A DNA stretch of 64,000 bases from Saprospiraceae bacterium (GTDB lineage Bacteria > Bacteroidota > Bacteroidia > Chitinophagales > Saprospiraceae). Made by a program: the position numbers and the translations under genes. The DNA lies in the NCBI GenBank assembly GCA_016719855.1, contig JADJYH010000037.1, positions 1 through 64,000 on the forward strand, given 5' to 3'. Shown piece after piece: positions 35,427 through 43,509 of this stretch (positions within the stretch are counted from its first letter, which is position 1; each line of letters starts with the position of its first letter). The notes under the pieces were generated by a model. The model was given only the letters and a program-made list of their open reading frames with translations. It was not told the DNA's origin and searched no databases.

Positions 35427-36870
35427 GCCCGCTACCCGCACCTACCAGCTTTTCGATTTCCTTGCAGCCATGCTGGCTTGGGCATTGTTTTTCCTCTACC
35501 GCAAATGGCTGGAAGGCATCGCACCGAGTTGGGCGGCGATGAACGACCTGAATTTTTTCTACGGCATTTTCATCATCCCGGTCGGCTGGCACCTATTTTA
35601 CTCGTTGTTCGACGACTATCGGGACGTGTACCGGATGTCACGCCTGGCTACCTTGTCACGCACGTTTTTCCTCACATTTTTCGGAGTGGTGTTCGTGTTT
35701 TTTACGCTCATGCTCGATGATTTCGTGCGGGACTACACCACGTACTACACTTCGTTTGGGGTGCTGTTTGGGTTGCATTTCTTGCTCACAGCCACGCTTC
35801 GCATGGTGTTGCTGACCCGTGCGCATTGGCGCTTGCAGGCGGGGCTGGTCTCCTTCCCGACCCTGCTCGTCGGCGATGGCGAACGGGCCGCCGAGCTTTA
35901 CCAGGAACTGATTTCCATGAAAAAACGCCCCGGCTACCGTTTCGTAGGGTATGTCGGTCTCACGGAAAACAGGCCACCCTTCGGCCACCTGCCCCGCCTT
36001 GGCACCCTGCCGGAGCTGTCGAAGGTCATTGCGGAGCACCAAATCGAAGACGTGCTGATTGCCATGGAGCCGGAGGAGCACGTGCGCCTCACCGACACGC
36101 TCGACCGATTGTTTGATTTTGGTGAAAAAATCCACATCAAAATCATTCCTGACATGTACGACAACCTGCTGGGCAACGTGCGCATGAACGAGGTTTACGG
36201 TGCCGTGCTGCTGCAAATCAGGCAGGAACTGATGCCCAAATGGGAGCGCCTCGTGAAGCGCATGATGGACGTGGCGGTGTCGCTCGCAGTAATGGTGGGG
36301 CTATCGTGGCTCTACGCCTACGTGGCGCTGCGGGTGCGGCTGAGTTCGCACGGTCCGGTGTTTTTCCGGCAAGAGCGGGTCGGGCTGAATGGGCGTCCGT
36401 TCCACCTCGTGAAGTTCCGCTCGATGCGCACCGATGCCGAGCAGGAAGGCCCACAGCTCTCGCAGGACGATGACCCGCGGGTGACCGCCTGGGGCGCCAC
36501 CATGCGAAAGTACCGCCTCGATGAGCTGCCCAACTTCTGGAACGTGCTTGTGGGCGATATGTCGCTCGTGGGGCCACGCCCGGAGCGGCAGTTCTTCATC
36601 AACCAGATAGTGGAAAAAGCGCCCCATTACCGCCACTTGCTCAAGGTGCGGCCCGGCATCACCAGTTGGGGCCAAGTGAAGTACGGCTACGCCTCCAACC
36701 TCAACGAGATGCTCCAGCGCCTCCGCTTCGACATCCTCTACATCGAAAACATGTCGCTGGTGCTGGACTTGAAAATCATGTTTTACACGGTGCTGGTGTT
36801 GTTGAGGGAGAAGGAAGTGAGGTGTCAGATGCTGGCCTGTCTAGTCAAACTTGCCCACCCCACCCGATAG
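35425..36870 (+). CDS. Polyprenyl-phosphate sugar-1-phosphate transferase starting exopolysaccharide synthesis (WbaP/WcaJ-like)
   Basis: 481 residues. About four N-terminal membrane helices (FDFLAAMLAWALFFLY through FLLTATLRMVLLTRA) are followed by a CoA-binding-like Rossmann domain (about 145-260: TLLVGDGERAAELYQEL, YRFVGYVGLTE) and a bacterial sugar transferase domain (about 275-470). Key motifs: KRMMDVAVSLAVMVG helix, PVFFRQERVGLNGRPFHLVKFRSMRTDAE, RKYRLDELPNFWNVLVGDMSLVGPRPER, KVRPGITSWGQVKYGY. It transfers a hexose-1-phosphate from a nucleotide sugar to undecaprenyl phosphate in the inner membrane. The tail after VLLREKEVR is odd and overlaps the convergent DoxX gene by 30 bases, so a small indel near the stop is possible. 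Confidence 0.92.
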   Translation: MPATRTYQLFDFLAAMLAWALFFLYRKWLEGIAPSWAAMNDLNFFYGIFIIPVGWHLFYSLFDDYRDVYRMSRLATLSRTFFLTFFGVVFVFFTLMLDDFVRDYTTYYTSFGVLFGLHFLLTATLRMVLLTRAHWRLQAGLVSFPTLLVGDGERAAELYQELISMKKRPGYRFVGYVGLTENRPPFGHLPRLGTLPELSKVIAEHQIEDVLIAMEPEEHVRLTDTLDRLFDFGEKIHIKIIPDMYDNLLGNVRMNEVYGAVLLQIRQELMPKWERLVKRMMDVAVSLAVMVGLSWLYAYVALRVRLSSHGPVFFRQERVGLNGRPFHLVKFRSMRTDAEQEGPQLSQDDDPRVTAWGATMRKYRLDELPNFWNVLVGDMSLVGPRPERQFFINQIVEKAPHYRHLLKVRPGITSWGQVKYGYASNLNEMLQRLRFDILYIENMSLVLDLKIMFYTVLVLLREKEVRCQMLACLVKLAHPTR

Positions 36871-37260
36871 GCTCAACCTGCCAGCTCCCAATAACGCTAC
36901 GGCCAACCCGCCAAGCATCAAAAGGACGTTCAGTTCGATAAGCCAGCCCCCAAACTCGTTGCGCTGGAAGGCGATGTCACGGTGCGCCACCAAGATGGTC
37001 ATCAACATGTTGAAGGCCAAGACCAATCCTGCTGGTCTCGTGAATTTGCCAATGAGGATGAGCAGGGGCGCCACAAACTCCCCGATGTGGGCACCGTAAG
37101 CCAGCCAACCGGGCAGCCCCGCACCTTCGACAAGGCTGATGGTGCCAGCGGCGCCGCCTTCAATGCGGCCAAGGCCATGCAGGAAAAGGACAAGTCCGAC
37201 CCCAATTCGCAATGTCAATTTGCCAAGGTCAGGGTGGTCAAGGATTTTTAGTTGGTCCAT
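36841..37260 (-). CDS. DoxX family small membrane protein
   Basis: 139 residues with four predicted helices. DLGKLTLRIGVGLVLFLHGLGRI and the VEGAGLPGWLAYGAHIGEFVAPLLILIGKFTRPAGLVLAFNMLMTI block are typical of DoxX. Members are linked to redox or sulfur-oxidation partners, but the family is functionally loose. It lies 41 bases upstream of nothing obvious on its strand except the convergent transferase, and 41 bases downstream of the GHMP kinase stop (37302), so the kinase and DoxX may be co-transcribed. Confidence 0.85.
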   Translation of the reverse strand: MDQLKILDHPDLGKLTLRIGVGLVLFLHGLGRIEGGAAGTISLVEGAGLPGWLAYGAHIGEFVAPLLILIGKFTRPAGLVLAFNMLMTILVAHRDIAFQRNEFGGWLIELNVLLMLGGLAVALLGAGRLSLSGGVGKFD

Positions 37261-37301
37261 TTTGCTTTGTTTTTTGCCACGAATAAACGAATTTTTCTGA
37301 A

Positions 37302-38552
37302 TTACTGGCCACCGCCAATCAACCGGATATCAAAACCGTGCTTGCGTTGGTACGTCCCGAAAATATCCCGCACAGTTTCCAGCCCCTCCTCGCCGAAGCA
37401 GCCCACGCAGACCGTGCCACCGCTGCCGCCACCCGTGATTTTTGCGCCGAAAACGCCGCTGTCAAGGCCATACTCCCGCACCATCTCCACCAGTTCATCG
37501 GTGTGTGCATTGCCGAGGCCGACGGACGTGTAGCTGGCGTGTGACTGGAACATCAATTCGCCAAGCAAGCTAAGTGATTCATTGTCAACTTCTTGCGAAA
37601 TAATCTTGCCGAAGCTTCTGACTCGGAAGTTTTCATGCACGGGATGTCGGGCGCAGGATTTCACCCAATAAACTTTGTCGGGTTCAACCCTCGTCATGCG
37701 GTCGCCCGTACCTCCGTATTTCTCCAAAAACTGGCTACCTCCCATAGTTTCTGGCAAAATGGGGGCGCAGTTTTGCTCAAAATCGGCGGGGGAAAGGTTG
37801 CACAGGTAGCCACCAAATTCCCGTCCAAGCTCCGCCTCGATGATGCGCACGCCCATGAACGCCGCCGTGCGCACCTCGCCGTAGCTGGCCCCGCTCACGG
37901 CGTGCCGGATGCCGCTGTCAATGCCCACAAACCGGATGCCCGGCGGCAGTGGCAGCGGTGCTTGCAGGTAGTCGGGCTGGCATTTGATGGGTAGCAGGTG
38001 GCCGGGCAACCCATGGCAGGAAGCCAATTGGTCCATCAGGCCGCAGGGTGCGCCAACCACTTGGTTCTCAACCATTTGCGCCAACAAGGCCATCTCCGTG
38101 CCGTGAAATTGTAGGTCAAAAAGCTGCGCCAGCGCCCGCATCGTGGCCACCTCCAGCGCCGCCGACGAGGACACGCCCTTGCCGATAGGCACGTCCGATG
38201 TTACCCAAAAATCGAGACCCTGCTGGAGTTGCAAGCCCTTCGTTTTTGCCAACACCACCACGCAGCCCAGCACGTAGGCCGCCCATTCGCCAGCTTTTTT
38301 TTGTTTGAAAAAATGCCTTGCAGCAGCTAGGTCCAACGGTAAGTCATTGATTTTCAATTCGACAACTTCGGCAGCATCGGCACTGGCCACCCGCAGCAGG
38401 TCGTCGTTGCGGAGCGCTACTTGCACCGTTGCCTGCTCGGCGATGGGCATTTGCAACACCCACGAGCCGGAGTAGTCGGCGATGCCGCCCATCACATCCA
38501 AGCGCCCAGGGGCGCTGCCAGTGAAAATGTTTTGAGTCTGGTTGAAAATCAT
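37302..38552 (-). CDS. GHMP sugar kinase resembling the kinase domain of plant L-arabinokinase
   Basis: 416 residues. The first motif is SAPGRLDVMGGIADYSGSWV, followed by QMPI, the second motif PIGKGVSSSAALEVATM (ATP-binding Gly/Ser loop), MVENQVVGAPCGLMDQLAS, VGIDSGIRHAVSGASYGEVR and, near the end, FGAKITGGGSGGTVCVG (third GHMP motif). The GGIADYSGS...QMPI start, VGAPCGLMDQ, the GIDSGIRHSVGGADYG-like block and HPVHENFRVRSF are hallmark features of plant ARA1 L-arabinokinase rather than of classical galactokinases, whose first motif reads GRVNLIGEHTDY. It would phosphorylate the anomeric carbon of a pentose or hexose with ATP in the cytoplasm. The substrate is inferred, not shown. No other arabinose genes are nearby. 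Confidence 0.85.
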   Translation of the reverse strand: MIFNQTQNIFTGSAPGRLDVMGGIADYSGSWVLQMPIAEQATVQVALRNDDLLRVASADAAEVVELKINDLPLDLAAARHFFKQKKAGEWAAYVLGCVVVLAKTKGLQLQQGLDFWVTSDVPIGKGVSSSAALEVATMRALAQLFDLQFHGTEMALLAQMVENQVVGAPCGLMDQLASCHGLPGHLLPIKCQPDYLQAPLPLPPGIRFVGIDSGIRHAVSGASYGEVRTAAFMGVRIIEAELGREFGGYLCNLSPADFEQNCAPILPETMGGSQFLEKYGGTGDRMTRVEPDKVYWVKSCARHPVHENFRVRSFGKIISQEVDNESLSLLGELMFQSHASYTSVGLGNAHTDELVEMVREYGLDSGVFGAKITGGGSGGTVCVGCFGEEGLETVRDIFGTYQRKHGFDIRLIGGGQ

Positions 38553-38729
38553 GGTTTGTTAGAAATTTGGGTACGGGGTCAAAACTTAACCGCCAAATTT
38601 ACACGGTTTGCGACCAAAACAATGGCAATCAAAATTCCAATTTCGGTTGATGGGTTACTCTTTTGGGGCGGCCTATTTTAGGTGCGCAAAACCTGAAACT
38701 ATGAAACCCTAAACTTGAACCTCATTTCA

Positions 38730-38737
38730 TACCTTTG
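38730..38737 (+). promoter_or_regulatory. Candidate -7 box for the response regulator gene
   Basis: TACCTTTG (TAnnTTTG) ends 23 bases before the ATG at 38761, a typical leader length in Bacteroidetes. An exact -33 TTTG at 19-21 bases is not seen. Confidence 0.5.
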
Positions 38738-38760
38738 ACGCCAACCAATCCTTCCCCACC

Positions 38761-39423
38761 ATGCCAGACAAAATCAAAATCGTGCTTGCCGACGACCACC
38801 GCAGCTACGTGGAGGGGCTGACGGCGCTGTTTCGTGACGACGACCGAATTCGGTTTTGTGGCCATGTGCACGTGCCTGGCGAGGTAGCAGAGGCAGTGCA
38901 CACCCACCAGCCGCAGGTCGTGCTGATGGATTACAGCTTCGGGGAAGGCCAACCGGACGGCATCGAAACTGCCGAGCAGTTGCTGCTCGAATTCCCGCAA
39001 CTGAAAATCATCCTGCTCACCAGCTACGACGACATCCCCATCGTGCAGGCCGCTTTGAGCAAGGGACTGAGCGGCTACCTGCTCAAGGCCCGCAGCCGCT
39101 CCGAAATCAAGACGGCCATCGAGGCAGTGGCCGCTGGGTTCGAGTTGGTGGAGACAGGTGTGCTCCGCAAAATCATGGAAAAAGGCCCATCGAGGCCCCG
39201 CACCGACGCCGAGCCCAATTCCGACAAAGCCGCCCCGCTCACCCCTCGTGAGTTGGAAATCGCATTACTGGTGGCCGAGGGACTGAGCACCCAAGCCATG
39301 TCCGAGCGGCTGTTCCGCAGCGTGAATACCATTGACACCCACCGGAAAAACATCTTCAGCAAGCTGGACGTACACAATGTTGCGGAGCTGATGAACTGGC
39401 TGCGTGGAAGGGGGCTGGTGTGA
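38761..39423 (+). CDS. NarL/LuxR-type response regulator
   Basis: 220 residues. Receiver domain 1-125: VLADDHRSYVEGL (acidic pair), phospho-acceptor Asp in VVLMDYSFGEGQPDG, LLTSYDD and the Lys in GLSGYLLKARS. LuxR-type HTH 150-215: LTPRELEIALLVAEGLSTQAMSERLF, then VNTIDTHRKNIFSKLDVHNVAELMNWL. Phosphorylation by the DISM-type histidine kinase encoded convergently (39525-41461) would control DNA binding. Both genes lie tail to tail, 101 bases apart. The targets are unknown. An intergenic region with repeated CACTCACC motifs upstream of 41779 is a reasonable candidate site. Confidence 0.9.
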   Translation: MPDKIKIVLADDHRSYVEGLTALFRDDDRIRFCGHVHVPGEVAEAVHTHQPQVVLMDYSFGEGQPDGIETAEQLLLEFPQLKIILLTSYDDIPIVQAALSKGLSGYLLKARSRSEIKTAIEAVAAGFELVETGVLRKIMEKGPSRPRTDAEPNSDKAAPLTPRELEIALLVAEGLSTQAMSERLFRSVNTIDTHRKNIFSKLDVHNVAELMNWLRGRGLV

Positions 39424-39524
39424 GGGGTTCGGCCTGAGCAACGTCAAGCGGATGAGGCAGTTTTATTCCCAATATCCAATTGGTGCGACGCTGTCGCACC
39501 AATTGAGTTTTCCCAGCACCCAAT

Positions 39525-41461
39525 TCATCCTTCCAAACTCCTCCACGGAATCTCAATCGTCGTCAAGCACCCTCGCCCCGGTGCGGTCTCCATGCTGAAC
39601 CTGCCGCCGAGGGCATCCTCCACCCGGTAGCGGATATTGGCGAGGCCGATGCCGTCGGAGGCTTGGGCTTGCGTCAAATCAAAACCTTTCCCGTTGTCCT
39701 CAAGCGTGATGAGCAGGTCCTGATCCTGCCGCACGAACTGTAAATATGCTTCGGTGGCAGCGCTGTGCTTGAACAGGTTTCCGAGCAATTCCTGGGTGAT
39801 GCGGTAGAGATAGACCCGTGCCAGTTCGTTCAGGTGGTCGAGGTCGGAGTTGTTGTAGAAGCTGATTTTGAGCTTGGGATCGGCGGCCTCCATGCGGCGC
39901 ACGAGTTGCTCAATGGCGGCCAGCAGCCCCTGTTTGTGCAGGTGTTTGGGCATGAGGTTGTGGGCGATTTCACGCAGTTCCTGGTGCAGGTCGGCGAGTT
40001 CCTGCACCACATCGCCGAGGGCGGGGTCGTTGTTGCCTTTTTCCCCCGCTATTCTTTCCAGCTTGAATTTTGCTGCCGCAATGCTGCCGCCCAGCCCGTC
40101 GTGCAGTTCCTGTGCGATGCGGCGCTGCTCCGTCTCCATGCCGAGGCCGAGGGCGTTGAGGTTTTTTTGCGCTGCTCCACCAGCTCCCGGCTCATGCGCT
40201 GCCGCTCGGCGAGCATGTTCTTGAAGCGCTTCATGCCGATGGCCAGCACGATGGCCATTTCCACCAACAGCCCAGCCATGAGCACGAGTGGCGTGTGGAA
40301 GGTGATGAGCAGGTCGTTTTCCGCCAGCGCCGTCTGGAGCGAGAGCGGAGGCACCAGCTTGAAGTTTTCGAGGCTGGCGTAAATGACGTTGAAGCCGTGG
40401 ATGAGGAAGCCGACCATCAGCCAGCCGGGGAACATGCGGTCGTTGCGGAAGAAGGCGGTGCCTGCCAGCCAAAAGAACAACAGCACGGTGACGATGTACA
40501 TCACGCTGTGAAAATAGGAGAACAGATGCGCCGCAAACGGCGGAAGCAGTGGCAGGAACAAGGCCACGGGTATCATTGCGCCAGCAACAAAAGCCGCCAC
40601 CCGCAATGCCACGTGATGAATTGGATACGTGCGCCGGGTGTGGAAATGCGCCATCACGAACATGGCACCAGCGATGAGGTAGGCGTTGGCAAAAATGGGC
40701 AGGGAGATTTGCTGCACGTAGGGCCAATTTGGCCAGAGGGTTTGGTAGCCCAAGCCGATGTCGGCGAAGATGTAGCCGCTCACCAGCAGCACGTACCCGA
40801 AATAGAACCAGTAATAACGGAAGCGGGTGAGGTTGATGGCAAGGCCCAGCATGAGGAGGTACACGATGATTAAGCAGAAAAACACGATCAGGATGAGCCG
40901 CTCGGTGCGGTCGGTCTTGATTCTCGCTTGGGCATCGGAAAGGAATAGGTTGAAGTCGGTGAGCGAGCGGTTGTAGGGGATGTTGATGAAGCAGTGCACG
41001 GTGTCGCCTGCACCGATGCGGATGGTGTCCCGGAGATTCCAGTGCTTGCGGCCATCGAAGGGGTGGTCGCTGCCCACCGTCACCGTGTCGAGCACCTCGC
41101 CGTCGTGAACTTGGTAGAAACGGACTTCGCTGAGGTAGGGGTTGGCGATTTCGAGGATGAGCTTGCGGTCGGTGGTGTCGGTAAGGTCAAGGCGCAGCCA
41201 GTAGGAGAGCTGCGAGAAGCCGAACCGGAAGCGCTCCTTTTGCCAGGGCTGGAACAGGTTGGCTGGTGCAAACATCATCTCGCCGATGTCGAAAGTGTCG
41301 TGGTCGCTGAGGTCGTCTTTGAAGATGCCCACTTCGCCGCCCTTGCCCAGCACGAGGGCATTGCCACTGAGCTGCACGGTGCGCAGGCTGTCGTTTGCGA
41401 GGACGGTTTGCGCCAGCAAAACGGTCATTGCGATGGAGATTGCTGTTTTTAAAATAGACAT
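39525..41461 (-). CDS. 7TM-DISM sensor histidine kinase (HisKA_3), one frameshift
   Basis: About 645 residues once the frame is restored. Signal peptide, then a 7TMR-DISMED2-like extracellular domain (about 20-170: FRFGFSQLSYWLRLDLTDTTDRKLILEI...), seven membrane helices (about 195-390), a coiled-coil and a HisKA_3 domain with the phospho-His in RRIAQELHDGLGGSIAAAKFKLE. An HATPase_c domain follows (VYLYRITQELLGNLFKHS, ITLEDNGKGFD, GIGLANIRYRVEDALGG). The frame breaks at the T run 40162-40168 (A run on the coding strand). One added A turns EQRKKTSTPSAS into EQRKKNLNALGLGMETEQRRIAQ, the intact reading. It partners with the convergent NarL-type regulator. It probably senses a small ligand at the outer face of the membrane. 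Confidence 0.9.
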
Positions 41462-41600
41462 TTAGCCAAATCTGATTATCTCCAAAGTAACGACAAAAAA
41501 GTCCGGCCATACACATTGGCAAATCAAAATGCCGGGATGGTGTGAGCCGCTCTCACCTTTTTCCGTGAGGAAAACAGCCGTTTGGAACTTGAATTTTAAT

Positions 41601-41667
41601 AGCACTCACCGATGCACGTGAGCACTCACCCGTTCGGGGCATTTTAGCCGAATCACCCGATCGGGTG
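41601..41667. promoter_or_regulatory. Cluster of related motifs in a divergent intergenic region
   Basis: AGCACTCACCGAT at 41601 and AGCACTCACCCGTT at 41621 repeat with a 20-base step. A perfect 14-base palindrome CACCCGATCGGGTG follows at 41654-41667. The region lies between the divergent histidine kinase gene (starting 41461) and the outer-membrane protein gene (starting 41779). The arrangement suggests binding sites for a regulator, perhaps the adjacent NarL-type protein. The remaining bases to 41778 show only a near-consensus -7 box (CATCTTTG near 41693). Confidence 0.45.
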
Positions 41668-41778
41668 TTTCAGGCGGGGCAGTGGCGACCCCATCTTTGC
41701 ATCAAGCAAAACGAAGTACGGGTTTTTTAAAAACAACATTTTCAAAGCCTCGCTTCCAAACTTTTAAAAAGACGAATC

Positions 41779-42603
41779 ATGAAAAACTTATCAATCGCCA
41801 TCATCACAACTTTGGTCAGTATCATCAGCTTGAACGCACAACCCGCCAATTTTACCAGCATGAAAAGGAATGCCATCACGGTCGCCCCCTACCGGGCATT
41901 TACCCAAAAAGGCGAAATCCAATTCGGCTACGAAAAACAGGAATCGAAGATGGGGGCGTTGGAACTGAACCTCGGCTTCCGTTTCAAAGGTTCGGATGAC
42001 CCGAAACTTGACCCATATTTCAACCAAACACTGGTAAGTTCCTCCGTGGCACAGGTTCACCGGGGCGTGCAATTTTTCCTTTTCCTCCCAATTCCAGTCC
42101 TTGAAAGAGACGATGACTGGACGGAAAAACCGTGCACCGGGAATTCTACACCAACCACAACGTGTACGCTTTCAGGAGGCTACAAATTCTACCTTGTGCC
42201 TACGCCAAACCGCCATGTTCCGGGGGGCTTGTACCTCACGCCGGGCTTGACCATCGGCAACCGGGGCATCTCCGAATACATCTATGCCGAAGGTCAGAAG
42301 GGCTACATGACGGAATTGGACGAGAACTGGTCGGACGGTGGCGAATGGGGACCAATCGTCGGCTTCGTGGGCAATGTGAAGGTGGTGCAGGAAGACATTT
42401 ACGACTTTACCCGCCTCGAAATAAAGCAATACTCGAAAACCTATCTCCAACCGCACCTGAAAATGGGCCTACAGTTGCCGATAGCAGACCGCTTTTCGCT
42501 CGACCTGGGCGGCCAAGCTACTTTTCGTGGCAAATTGTTTGGTAAGTCAAACACTTCCATTTTTAAACTGGAGCCGACTGTGAAGTTGGGAATGTGGTTT
42601 TAA
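41779..42603 (+). CDS. Exported protein of unknown function, possible outer-membrane barrel
   Basis: 274 residues. Signal peptide MKNLSIAIITTLVSIISLNAQ. The body alternates hydrophobic and polar residues with several aromatic-ended strands (GEIQFGYEKQESKMGALELNLGF; GLYLTPGLTIGNRGISEYIYAEG; YLQPHLKMGLQLPIADRFSLDLGG), ending TVKLGMWF, a terminal Phe typical of outer-membrane barrels. No known family is recognised. It is followed after a 28-base heptamer array by a second, lipoprotein, barrel-like gene, so the two may form a unit. Confidence 0.65.
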   Translation: MKNLSIAIITTLVSIISLNAQPANFTSMKRNAITVAPYRAFTQKGEIQFGYEKQESKMGALELNLGFRFKGSDDPKLDPYFNQTLVSSSVAQVHRGVQFFLFLPIPVLERDDDWTEKPCTGNSTPTTTCTLSGGYKFYLVPTPNRHVPGGLYLTPGLTIGNRGISEYIYAEGQKGYMTELDENWSDGGEWGPIVGFVGNVKVVQEDIYDFTRLEIKQYSKTYLQPHLKMGLQLPIADRFSLDLGGQATFRGKLFGKSNTSIFKLEPTVKLGMWF

Positions 42604-42606
42604 ATT

Positions 42607-42634
42607 TTAGACAATAGACTTTAGACAATAGATT
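42607..42634. repeat. Heptamer repeat (TTAGACA/ATAGACT) between the two barrel-like genes
   Basis: Four heptamers in a row (TTAGACA, ATAGACT, TTAGACA, ATAGATT) start three bases after the stop of the preceding gene and end 24 bases before the next start. Confidence 0.7.
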
Positions 42635-42657
42635 TTGAACCTTTAAATTTTAAAAAA

Positions 42658-43416
42658 ATGAAAAATCTTCTGATAATCAGCCTTTTAGCAGCGACGTTGG
42701 CCAGTTGTGGCCCTACCCTTTACGTTCCAAACACTGTAAATGCCCCTTTGCTTGAAGAAAAGGGCGACTTCAAAGCCAGCATTGGTGTCAACAAATCAGC
42801 ACCTAAAAACGACCTTAACATGCAAGGTGCTTATGCCATCAACGATAAGGTGGCAGTGATGAGCAATGTAGCACACATGGCTGGTTCAGCCGACAAACAG
42901 GGAAACCAAATCAAGCATGACCTGGTCGAGGCGGGCGTGGGCTATTACACCTCCTTTTGGGACAACAAACAAGGGCTGAACGTTGGCAGGGCCGAGATTT
43001 TCGGTGGGGGCGGCATCGGTTGGTCGGAGGACAACGACCATGACACCAATTACACAAACAACGATGACGTTCGCCATCGCTACACAGGAAATTACCAGCG
43101 CTTGTTTTTGCAGCCTGCGGTGGGCATCAAGTCAAAAATCGTAGATGTTTCATTTGCCACCCGGTTTTCCTATGTCTATTTTTCCGACACCAAACATTTT
43201 ACCAATGGGATGTTGACGGAAACCGGCACCTACAACTTCGCAACGATGGAGCCGGTACTGACCACTGCTTTGGGCTACCGTCGGGGCAAAGTCTTTGTGC
43301 AAGTAGGTGCCATTCTCCCCTTTGGTGGCGACAATTCAGCCTATTACGATGTTTCCGCTGATGCCAACACCCACTTTTCCATCGGGTTTACTTTCAACCC
43401 TTGGAAGCACAAGTGA
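42658..43416 (+). CDS. Outer-membrane lipoprotein with predicted barrel
   Basis: 252 residues. Lipoprotein signal MKNLLIISLLAATLASC followed by GPTLYVPNTVNAPLL, a motif found at the N-terminus of small Bacteroidetes outer-membrane lipoproteins. Barrel-like strands follow: FKASIGVNKSAPKNDLNMQGAY, KVAVMSNVAHM, DLVEAGVGYYTSFWDNKQGL, FLQPAVGIKSKIVDVSFATRFS, FSIGFTFNPW. No enzymatic motif. It is the second gene after the repeat-flanked exported protein and probably co-transcribed with it. Confidence 0.65.
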   Translation: MKNLLIISLLAATLASCGPTLYVPNTVNAPLLEEKGDFKASIGVNKSAPKNDLNMQGAYAINDKVAVMSNVAHMAGSADKQGNQIKHDLVEAGVGYYTSFWDNKQGLNVGRAEIFGGGGIGWSEDNDHDTNYTNNDDVRHRYTGNYQRLFLQPAVGIKSKIVDVSFATRFSYVYFSDTKHFTNGMLTETGTYNFATMEPVLTTALGYRRGKVFVQVGAILPFGGDNSAYYDVSADANTHFSIGFTFNPWKHK

Positions 43417-43509
43417 CCTTAATGGCTATCCTTTCGATAAAACGGAAAGTCAGCTTCATGCCAGCAAGTCCGGTAACGAAACCTACTTTCACTAAGATAA
43501 ATTTTTACC

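Noticed and set aside
36841..36870. Overlap of the sugar-phosphate transferase tail with DoxX as a true gene overlap
   Set aside because: The tail after VLLREKEVR does not resemble the family, so a small indel before an earlier stop is as likely. Kept only as a note.
40162..40168. Programmed ribosomal frameshift in the sensor kinase
   Set aside because: Similar one-base run-length changes occur in many unrelated genes here, so an error is the simpler explanation. The site has no slippery heptamer with downstream structure conserved in relatives that I can show.
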